A stretch of 64,000 nucleotides of DNA from Triticum aestivum (taxonomy: Eukaryota > Streptophyta > Magnoliopsida > Poales > Poaceae), in contig NC_057808.1 of assembly GCF_018294505.1 (NCBI RefSeq), positions 354,938,696 to 355,002,695 on the forward strand. The letters are read 5' to 3'. Below the pieces are notes generated by a model that saw nothing but the letters and a program-made list of their open reading frames with translations, had not been told where the DNA came from and made no database searches. The first letter of the stretch is position 1; the number at the start of each line of letters is the position of its first letter. The position numbers were made by a program, and so were the translations under genes. Positions 56,795-64,000 of the stretch are shown here, one piece after another.

Positions 56795-57524
56795 TGAAAG
56801 GATCGATATAGTTGACTAGAGGGGGGTGAATAGGCAACTAACAATTTTTAGCTTTTCTTTATCAATTTAAACTTTGCATCAAAGTAGGTTGTCTAGATAT
56901 GCAACTAGGTGAGCAACCTATATGATGCAACAACAATAAGCATACACACAAGCAAGAGATAAAGCAAAAATAAGCTTGCACAAGTAAAGGCACGAGATAA
57001 CCAAGAGTGGAGCCGGTGAAGACGAGGATGTGTTACCAAAGTTCCTTCCCTTTGAGAGGAAGTACGTCTCCGTTGGAGCGGTGTGGAGGCACAATGCTCC
57101 CCACGAAGCCACTAGGGCCACCGTATTCTCCTCACGCCCTCACACATGCGAGATGCCGTGATTCCACTATTGGTGCCCTTGGAGGCGGCGACCGAACCTT
57201 TACAAACAAGGTTGGGGCAATCTCCACAACTTAATTGGAGGCTCCCAACGATACCACGAAGCTTTACCACAATGGACTATGGCTCCGCGGTGACCTCAAC
57301 CGTCTAGGGTGCTCAAACACCCAAGAGTAACAAGATCCTCAACGGATTAGTGGGGGGATTCAAATATCTCTTGGTGGAAGTGTAGATCGGAGCCTTCTCA
57401 ACCAATCCCTAGAGAATCAACAAGTTTGATTGGCTAGGGAAGGAGATCGGGCGAAAATGGAGCTTGGAGCAACAATGGAGCATGGAGGTGGAAGAGGTAG
57501 TCAACTAGAGGAGGAAGACACCCC

Positions 57525-57531
57525 TTATATA
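57525..57531 (-). promoter_or_regulatory. Candidate TATA box in the Sirevirus LTR
   Basis: TATATAAGGGG on minus, about 900 bp into the LTR and just downstream (in transcription sense) of the palindrome cluster. Confidence 0.55.
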
Positions 57532-57574
57532 GTGGAAGAAGAAATTCAACCATTATCCACCAACTTAGCCTGCG

Positions 57575-58095
57575 CAGCGCGGTACTACCGCACCTGAGGC
57601 GCGGTACTACCGCAGGGGCACGCGGTACTACCGCACCTGAGGCGCGGTACTACCGCACCTGAGGCGCGGTACTACCGCAGGGCCCCGCGGTACTACCGCC
57701 CACACAGCAGAGACCAAAACAACCAAAGGTGCACTAAGGCAGAGGGCGGTAGTACTGCTGGCGCAGTACTACCGCTCCCCCTTGCGGTACTACCGCAAGG
57801 CAGGGACTGTCCAGGGATGGGAAGGCACGGATATAAAAAATTACATCCGTGGCTACTTCCGCAGAGTTGGAGTCGATGCAAAAACCCGACGCGGTAGTAC
57901 CGTAAGCTAGCCGCGGTACTACCGCGTGGGGCGCGGATGTAAAAAATTACATCCGCCCCTTACTGCCGCGTACTTGCGGAACTAAGTCAGGGACCACGGT
58001 ACTACCGCTTACTAGAAGCGGTACTACCGCACCAGCGGGCGGTACTACCGCAAGGTCCTGCGGTACTACCGCTCTAGGGAGCAGTACTACCGCAT
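57575..58095. repeat. Cluster of GCGGTACTACCGC palindromes in the LTR
   Basis: About 16 full or near copies at 15-40 bp spacing, plus two longer palindromes of the type GGATGTAAAAAATTACATCC (57826-57851 and 57933-57956). Confidence 0.9.
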
Positions 58096-58427
58096 GCCTT
58101 AGTTCGGCAAGCAAGAGCAATATTGCATAGACAAGGAAAACATAGGATGCTCCAAAGGCAAGAGGAAAGGAGGTGCAAAGGGAGATGTGTACGTGATGAA
58201 TCCACCCAACCTTTCCAACGCGGACCCCCTCTTAATAGTATGGCTTCCCTACGACTCAATACCAACAAAAAGAACCGAAGAGAAACACCGTCTTCCATAT
58301 CCTTCGAGGGGAACCAAATCATCTTGTGCCTAGTCAATATATCTGAAATATTCGATGCACATGATTAGTCCGCAAAAGCATTGTCATCAATCACCAAAAC
58401 CAACTAAGGGATAAAAATGCCCTTACA

Positions 58428-58445
58428 ATCTCCCCCTTTTTGGTG
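58428..58445 (-). other. Polypurine tract of the Sirevirus-type element
   Basis: CCAAAAAGGGGGAGAT on minus immediately before the LTR start. Confidence 0.85.
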
Positions 58446-58650
58446 GATTGATGACAGCACGGGATTTGCACGAGAGTATAACGCAAAGAGCAGGGGCAAT
58501 CCCCAAGTCTCTAAAATATAGACGGGCTCCCCCTAGATGTGTGCTATCTCGATGAGTGCTTTGGACTGCACGGCACACATACTAGGATCAACACTCCCCC
58601 TATATTTTATAGACATGGCAAATCTTGCAATAAGGCTAAAGCTAAGCAAG

Positions 58651-58776
58651 ATAGACAGGAGCATAGGTAATAAGCACAAGATAGAGTAAGCTCACTACGG
58701 TACGATAGAGTGCATAGACAGGAGCAAAGGTAATAAGCACAAGATAGAGTAAGCTCACTACGGTACGATAGAGTGC
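58651..58776 (-). repeat. Two tandem copies of a 63-bp unit
   Basis: ATAGACAGGAGCA(T/A)AGGTAA starts at 58651 and 58714; nearly identical. It lies between the env-like frame and the polypurine tract. Confidence 0.92.
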
Positions 58777-59081
58777 ATATGTCTTACACCATATGATCGA
58801 AAGTCTCACGAGCACAAACCAAAGCAAACCAAAGCAAACGAAATAAACGAAGTTCAACTGACCCAAACATGACACAACTCGCAAATCCTACACTCTCTCC
58901 CCCTTTGGCATCGAGACGCCAAAAAGGCAGAGAGGACACCTACAGCAATAGTGGTGGCTCAAGCGGAGTAGTCACTTGCACGCTCCTCGTCAGACGCTGC
59001 AGCTGGGACGGACTCCTCCTCAGACTCGGTCCACCAATAACCCTGCTTGTGCAGCCATTCTGCCTCTGGGGTGATGTTCAC

Positions 59082-60404
59082 CTATGACCCGCTAGAGATG
59101 TTATCGCCAAAGGTCCTGAAAATCCGCTTGTCGCGGCGGTGAGTCTCCTTGGAAGCCACATGGGTCTGGTACTGCCCCTTTGCCTGCATACAGAACAACA
59201 TCTTCATCTTGTTCTTCAGTCGCTTAGCCCAAGAAGGCTCAGAGGTGGGAGGGATGTAACCCTCAGAGCTATCCTCATCTGCTGCCTCCTCCTCATCCTC
59301 ATCTGCATCCACGTCCATGGCAGCCGCAGTATCAGCACGAGAGGTAGTGTTGTCCCACTGAGGCTTGATACGGAGGTTGATGGGCTCATGCCGGATCCAA
59401 CCAGGGGCCTCAAACACATCCTGAGGGTAGACCTGCTCCCAGGTAGCCGATATCAACTCAAACAGATAAGGTCCATAGATGGGGACCTTGCGGTTGTAGA
59501 CCGCAAAGCGAAGCTCATGCCACATGATATGTGAGACATCAAGTGGTGGTGTCTGAGAGTTGCGAGCATCTTCACACAGGAGCATCATATCCACAAGATA
59601 GGCATGCACCTTGTCCTTGTCCCCAATGCAGGGGAAGAGAGTGTTGCGGAAGATCCGGTGCATGATGTCAAGAGAGGAGTTGAGTACCCAAGATGACTTG
59701 CCATTGGAGAGCCTCTTCTCCACATAGTAGGGCATAAGCTTGTTCTTGTTGGCAGACTCGGGATTGGCATGAGGGCGAACACCTTGGGGTGTGGCGAGCC
59801 CCTCATCCGGAACCCCAAGCAAGGTCATGAATTCCTTCCAAGTAGCAGACAGTTGCCGACCATTGGTCATCCAAGTCATGGTCCTTTCCTTATTGGGATG
59901 AAAATGCACTGAGGCAAAGAACTGAGCAAGGATCTCAGGATCATAGTCTTTGTGGAATGAGATGATATGCTCAATGCCAAATTGCTCCACTAGGTCCAAA
60001 GCCTCACCAAAGTATTCCCGGTGCGCCTCTTTGCGCATGTGATGCAAGTTGAGCCACTTCACCTCCACATGGATATTTTGCTTGGCCTTGATGACATCCA
60101 GATAGATGAGATTCTGCTGCTTGGTCCAGAATAGATCATTCCCTCGAAAGTTAGCACGAGGGTTTCCATACGGATTGTTCTTCCTCCGAGAGATGGACTC
60201 AGCAAGCGGTATCTCATCCATACCCTTGGCGGGGTCCTTCTCTTTGGTGGCAGTGGTCTTGGTTCTGCGTTGGGGGGCATTGGAGCCCTCTGCTTCCTCT
60301 GTGTTGCGCATACGCTTCGATCCCGTGTCACGGCTTGGATTGGAGCGGCGAGCCGGAGCACCTGAGCCACCACCTAAAACACACACCACAAAACAAACAC
60401 GCAC
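59082..60404 (-). CDS. Env-like (extra ORF) of a Sirevirus-type Copia
   Basis: An uninterrupted frame of up to 440 residues downstream of pol, in sense orientation. It resembles the putative plant transposon/retrotransposon protein domain seen in extra frames of Triticeae Copia elements (KYDPEIL-like, FFASVHFHPNKERTMTWM, WHELRFAVYNRKVPIYGPYL). It has a basic N-terminus, an acidic Asp/Glu cluster (DVDADEDEEEAADED) and no signal peptide or clear membrane segment. The nominal start region (first about 10 residues, hydrophobic) overlaps a splice-acceptor-like GTTTTAG at 60374-60380. The likely true start is a short upstream exon at 60884-60875 on minus, whose donor (60874) would join in frame to 60373. 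Function in the element is unknown. Confidence 0.75.
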   Translation of the reverse strand: MRVCFVVCVLGGGSGAPARRSNPSRDTGSKRMRNTEEAEGSNAPQRRTKTTATKEKDPAKGMDEIPLAESISRRKNNPYGNPRANFRGNDLFWTKQQNLIYLDVIKAKQNIHVEVKWLNLHHMRKEAHREYFGEALDLVEQFGIEHIISFHKDYDPEILAQFFASVHFHPNKERTMTWMTNGRQLSATWKEFMTLLGVPDEGLATPQGVRPHANPESANKNKLMPYYVEKRLSNGKSSWVLNSSLDIMHRIFRNTLFPCIGDKDKVHAYLVDMMLLCEDARNSQTPPLDVSHIMWHELRFAVYNRKVPIYGPYLFELISATWEQVYPQDVFEAPGWIRHEPINLRIKPQWDNTTSRADTAAAMDVDADEDEEEAADEDSSEGYIPPTSEPSWAKRLKNKMKMLFCMQAKGQYQTHVASKETHRRDKRIFRTFGDNISSGS

Positions 60405-60874
60405 AAAACATGAGAAGGTTCAATGCAAGGACCATAGCAAAGCAGGAGAAACAAGTAGACATGGTACGTGAGAAGTGCCACAAGAGGGATTTGAGACGAC
60501 AGTAGTATCGTGTGGTGTGCCACGTGCGGTAGTACCGCTCCATGGAGCGGTAGTACCGTAGACACGGTAGTACCGCACCAGTAGGGCGGTAGTACCGGAC
60601 GTGCGGTAGTACCGCACCTGAAGAGCGGTAGTACCGCACGGTTGCAGATCCGAAACAGCCATGGAGATGTGAGCACAACCGTGTCAACACGCGGTACTAC
60701 GGTCGATCAAATCCATCACGGGACAACTATAGCAAGTACCAACACTACACAAAACTACTCTCCTACATCCTACTCTTGCATAGATTGGGCCTAAAATCTC
60801 AAGAACAACTTGCACCTCCCCAAAACCTAAAAGCAACAAGACGAACAAGAAAAAGGGAGGAATTGGGGAGAAAC
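60374..60874 (-). other. Predicted intron before the env-like frame
   Basis: On minus, donor GT at 60874-60873 follows a 10-base coding start with ATG at 60884-60882 in the context GCCATGG; the acceptor AG is at 60375-60374 after a T-rich stretch. The joined phase agrees with the open frame downstream. The upstream leader has a CT-microsatellite (60984-61000) and GC-rich sequence, like a spliced mRNA leader. This is inference from sequence only. Confidence 0.55.
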
Positions 60875-61515
60875 CTTGTTCCATGGCAAGAGGGAGTGGT
60901 GGGGAACGATCCCACCGGTCGGAATCCGAGGAGAGCGGCCAGAGACGGAGATCCGGCGAGGACCTCCGGCGCCGTTCTTGAGTGAGAGAGAGAGAGAGAC
61001 GGAGTGGGGAGAGAGACAAATGGGTATGGGGGAGTTGGAACCCCCCTGCCCGTGTTTAACCCCCACACGCCCTCGACCGCACGGTAGTACCGCAAGTCAT
61101 CGCGGTACTACCGCCCCGAGCGGAAGTACCGCACCGTGACTATAGTACCGCTCCCCCAGGCGGCAGTAAAAAATTACTGCCGCGCTGGGTGCGGTAGTAC
61201 CGTGCGTCATTGCAGTAGTACCGCCCTAGGCGGAAGTACCGCACCTAGGCCGTAGTACCGCTCTTCCAGGCGGCAGTAAAAAATTACTGCCGCGCTGGGT
61301 GCGGAAGTACCCAGTGCTCCTTACGCGGTAGTACCGCACGTCATTGCGGTAGTACCGCACGTCATTGCGGTAGTACCGCCCGGGTGGAAGTACCGCACCG
61401 AGGCCATAGTACCGCTCTTCCAGGCGGCAGTAAAAAAATTACTGCCGCGCTGGGTGCGGAAGTACCGCGCCCCCCCCCTTGCGGTAGTACCGTGGCAGGC
61501 CGCGGTAGTACCATG
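60515..61515. repeat. Second cluster of GCGGTAGTACCGC palindromes, internal to the element
   Basis: About 25 full or degenerate copies in two groups (60530-60700 and 61080-61515). Three longer palindromes of the form GCGGCAGTAA..TTACTGCCGC lie at 61160-61183, 61270-61293 and 61424-61448, embedded in a ~110-150-bp repeated block. The same motif family occupies the LTR. Confidence 0.9.
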
Positions 61516-61934
61516 AGCTCAAGAAAGATAGTTTCAACCAAAAGTGAGAACACCTAAGCACGGAACCTTCAAGCGAGAGACCACACCAAAGAGCTAACAC
61601 ACTGGACACCACAAGCACAAGCTCGGCACGAAGGAAGAGAGGCAAGAGACAACACAGACCAAAAACAAGACACAAACTCTCCAAGGAGAGGGCGGTGGCC
61701 GGAGCCACCTATGTTTGAGTCAATTGGTATGGCACCGCGAAGAATTATCCTTGGGCCCATGACCAAAACTCATCTTTGAAGCACAAGTACCATCAAAAAT
61801 GGCTAATGTGAAAGAGTTGATCACTTTATGCATAATGGGGGAGGGAGAGTTCATTGAGAGAACAACACTCCCCCTATGTCCATGCCTACACCTAGATTAG
61901 ACAACAAGTTGAGTGTGGTGGGGTGTGCAAGGGT
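61516..61934 (-). other. Spacer between pol and palindrome cluster
   Basis: About 420 bp downstream of the pol stop codon. No gene is recognised. Confidence 0.5.
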
Positions 61935-64000
61935 TCAAGCAACATTGCTCGAATCAATGATATTTAGCTCATGCCTTAACTCGCGAAATCTTGCTTCATC
62001 CAAAGGCTTCGTGAAAATATCTGCAAGGTTATCATGGGTGTTGACGTAGTTGAGCTCGATCTCCCCTCGCCTAATGTGATCTCGGATGAAGTGATACTGA
62101 ATCTCAATATGCTTCGTCTTGAAGTGTTGCACGGGGTTGAGAGAAATCTTGATGGCACTTTCATTATCACACCAAAGAGGCACTTTGTCACAAATGACAC
62201 CGTAAACCTTTAAAGTTTGCCTCATCCATAAGAGTTGTGCACAACAACTACCGGCTGCCACATACTCCGCTTCAGTGGACGAGAGAGACACATAACTTTG
62301 CTTTTTAGAAGACCAACTTACCAAAGAGTAACCAAGGAATTGGCACCCTCCGGAAGTGGACTTCCTATCCACTTTGTCTCCCGCCCAATCGGAGTCCGAA
62401 AATCCTACAAGCTTGAAGTTTGCTCCTCTTGGGTACCATAAGCCAAAGTTTGGGGTATGAGCCAAATATCGAAAGATTCGCTTGACCGCCACAAAGTGGC
62501 TTTCCTTAGGTGCGGCTTGAAACCGTGCACAAATTCCCACACTCAACATGATATCCGGTCTAGATGCACAAAAGTAAAGCAAGGAACCAATCATGGAGCG
62601 ATATACCTTTTGATCCACCGCTTTACCATTGGGATCGATGTCAAGTTGGCACTTGGTGGGCATTGGAGTGGACGCCGGCTTGACATCACTTAGCTTGAAT
62701 CTCTTGAGCATGTCTTGAGTGTATTTGGCTTGGTTGATGAAGGTTCCTTCTCTTCTTTGCTTTACTTCGAAACCGAGAAAGAACTTCAACTCTCCCATGG
62801 AAGACATCTTGAACTTTGAGGTCATGAGTGCGGCAAATTCCTCATTGAAAGCTTTGTTAGGGGAACCAAAGATAATGTCATCAACATATAGTTGGCATAC
62901 AAACAACTCCCCTTTGACCTTCTTAGTAAAAAGAGTGGGGTCGATTAGCCCAACTTCAAACCCACGATCTTGTAACAACTCGGTAAGGTGGTCATACCAC
63001 GCACGTGGGGCTTGTTTAAGGCCATAGAGTGCCTTATCGAGTTGATACACATGATCGGGAAAGTAGGGATCCTCGAACCCGGGGGGTTGCTTGACATAAA
63101 CCAACTCATTAATAGGACCATTAAGAAAAGCACTCTTCACATCCATTTGTTGCAACTTAAAGTTGTGATGAGAAGCGTAAGCAATCAACAAACGAATAGA
63201 TTCAAGGCGAGCAACGGGAGCAAAGGTTTCACCGTAGTCGATACCCTCGACTTGGGAGTAGCCTTGTGCCACCAATCGTGCCTTGTTGCGAATGATGGTC
63301 CCATGAGCATCTTGCTTGTTCTTGAATATCCACTTGGTTCCAATGACATTGTGGTTCCCCGTTGGCCTCGGCACTAATCTCCACACCTTGTTGTACTTGA
63401 AGTTGTTGAGTTCTTCATGCATGGCATTAAGCCAATCCGGATCTTCGAGTGCTTCATATACCTTTTGGGGTTCAACACAAGAGACAAACGCGTGATGTTC
63501 ACAATAGTTTGCCAATTGTCTACGAGTGCTTACCCCCTTTTGAATGCCTCCAAGCACATTCTTCATGAGATGACCCTTGGTGGAGAGCTTGGATGCAATC
63601 TTGGCGGCACGACGCTCCAATTCCTCCTCGGTGGTGAGTTGAGGAGCGATCACTTGATCATATTGAGCATCGTCTTGAGCTTGTTCTTGATCTTGAACTT
63701 GCTCGGAGGAGAGAACTTGACCTTGGGCATCACTTGGTGTGTCAACACCGTCTTGAGCATGATCTTGCCCTTGGTCTTGTTCATGAGGTTGAGGGCCTTC
63801 ACTTTGTTCTTCAGAAGCGTGTGGGCCTTGGGTTGGTGATGGCTCCACTTGAGTGGAGCATTGTCCTTCTCCTTCGGCCACAAGGGGTTCCTCAATGGGT
63901 AGGATAAAACCAACACCCATTCTTCTTATGGCTTGAGGAGGAATTTCATCACCTACATCACAAGTGCCACTTTGCTCCACTTGGGAGCCGTTATTCTCAT
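61935..64000 (-). CDS. Copia pol: C-terminal part with reverse transcriptase and RNase H
   Basis: Open frame running off the right edge of the window and ending with a stop at 61935, at least 680 residues without interruption. The N-terminal part is a Gln/Glu/Asp-rich linker (after integrase). The RT contains [24 protein letters not shown], motif [33 protein letters not shown] and the catalytic LYVDDIIFG (about 62885). Then come the RNase H Asp in [34 protein letters not shown] and a C-terminal [13 protein letters not shown], ending in DIFTKPL and a short tail. All key residues seen are present, so this copy may be recent and coding-competent in this part. Integrase, protease and gag are outside the window. 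Confidence 0.95.
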   Translation of the reverse strand, partial: ENNGSQVEQSGTCDVGDEIPPQAIRRMGVGFILPIEEPLVAEGEGQCSTQVEPSPTQGPHASEEQSEGPQPHEQDQGQDHAQDGVDTPSDAQGQVLSSEQVQDQEQAQDDAQYDQVIAPQLTTEEELERRAAKIASKLSTKGHLMKNVLGGIQKGVSTRRQLANYCEHHAFVSCVEPQKVYEALEDPDWLNAMHEELNNFKYNKVWRLVPRPTGNHNVIGTKWIFKNKQDAHGTIIRNKARLVAQGYSQVEGIDYGETFAPVARLESIRLLIAYASHHNFKLQQMDVKSAFLNGPINELVYVKQPPGFEDPYFPDHVYQLDKALYGLKQAPRAWYDHLTELLQDRGFEVGLIDPTLFTKKVKGELFVCQLYVDDIIFGSPNKAFNEEFAALMTSKFKMSSMGELKFFLGFEVKQRREGTFINQAKYTQDMLKRFKLSDVKPASTPMPTKCQLDIDPNGKAVDQKVYRSMIGSLLYFCASRPDIMLSVGICARFQAAPKESHFVAVKRIFRYLAHTPNFGLWYPRGANFKLVGFSDSDWAGDKVDRKSTSGGCQFLGYSLVSWSSKKQSYVSLSSTEAEYVAAGSCCAQLLWMRQTLKVYGVICDKVPLWCDNESAIKISLNPVQHFKTKHIEIQYHFIRDHIRRGEIELNYVNTHDNLADIFTKPLDEARFRELRHELNIIDSSNVA

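Larger units (their letters stand above)
56795..58427 (-). repeat. 3' LTR of the Sirevirus-type Copia
   Basis: On minus it starts TGTAAGGGCATTTTTATCCC at 58427 and ends ...CGATCCTTTCA at 56795; 1633 bp. Contains about 16 GCGGTACTACCGC-type palindromes between 57575 and 58095 and a TATA-like TATATAA (minus) at 57525-57531. Confidence 0.88.
56795..64000 (-). mobile_element. Sirevirus-type Copia (Maximus-like), 3' part
   Basis: Minus strand. From right to left: pol (to 61935), leader and palindrome-rich spacer (60405-61930), env-like frame (60404-59082), 640-bp spacer, polypurine tract, 3' LTR 58427-56795. A large extra frame downstream of RNase H and many palindromes are features of Sireviruses. 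The 5' LTR, gag and integrase lie outside the window. Confidence 0.88.

Noticed and set aside
57575..58095. CRISPR-like spacing of GCGGTACTACCGC repeats
   Set aside because: Spacing is irregular, repeats are short and the surroundings are a plant LTR; not a CRISPR array.
59139..59534. 131-residue frame on plus
   Set aside because: Antisense shadow of the env-like frame.

Overview
The window looks like intergenic DNA from a large Triticeae grass genome (wheat, Aegilops or barley). The basis is the repeat content: Angela/BARE1-type Copia LTRs, a gypsy LTR of the TGTGACGCCC type, a wheat-style CACTA terminus, Stowaway MITEs, a tRNA-derived SINE, an L1-like LINE and a Maximus-like Sirevirus. Almost nothing here is a free-standing host gene. 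The only host-type genes are two F-box/DUF295 genes and a NAC-domain fragment, and they lie inside a transposon. Family names are from memory of sequence style and are tentative. Ends, target-site duplications (TSDs) and motifs were read directly.

Layout. 1-2941: end of an Angela-like Copia LTR (1-1343), then the 3' end of a second Copia element (LTR 1701-2941). 2942-9324: gene-free AT-rich repeats with inverted ends near 3005 and 6500, plus a decayed hAT derivative (6821-8192). 9341-9623: SINE, minus strand, perfect 16-bp TSD. 9716-12958: 5'-truncated LINE, minus strand, perfect 15-bp TSD. 13096-56794: a minus-strand gypsy element without recognisable coding capacity (3' LTR 13096-15887, 5' LTR from 55859), split by a very large CACTA transposon at 16741-52571 (TSD ACA on both sides). 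56795-64000: a minus-strand Sirevirus Copia inserted into the gypsy 5' LTR and running off the window.

Inside the 35.8-kb CACTA, left to right: terminal repeat and GGCCCGTTAA-type subterminal repeats; decayed minus-strand exons of an unrecognised multi-exon gene (18.2-24.2 kb); a pyrimidine/CA-rich tract (25.5-26.6 kb); two Helitron-like ends; MITEs; F-box/DUF295 gene 1 (30.2-32.0 kb) and gene 2 (34.2-36.1 kb), each complete apart from one in-frame TGA; a NAC-domain pseudogene (36.6-37.3 kb); an array of diverged ~0.3-0.9-kb modules (38.1-50.5 kb); 29-bp and 71-bp tandem arrays; a 654-bp assembly gap (51303-51956); and the right terminus. An 8.66-kb Angela-type Copia (38781-47444, TSD GGTCG) sits inside one module. 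No TNP2-type transposase was seen, so the CACTA appears non-autonomous.

The nesting gives a relative order: gypsy first, then CACTA, then Angela. The Sirevirus entered the gypsy independently. By eye the gypsy LTRs differ by about 2% and the Angela LTRs by about 1.5-2%, so the assembly is young. Older material (LINE, SINE, hAT, AT-rich arrays) lies to the left.
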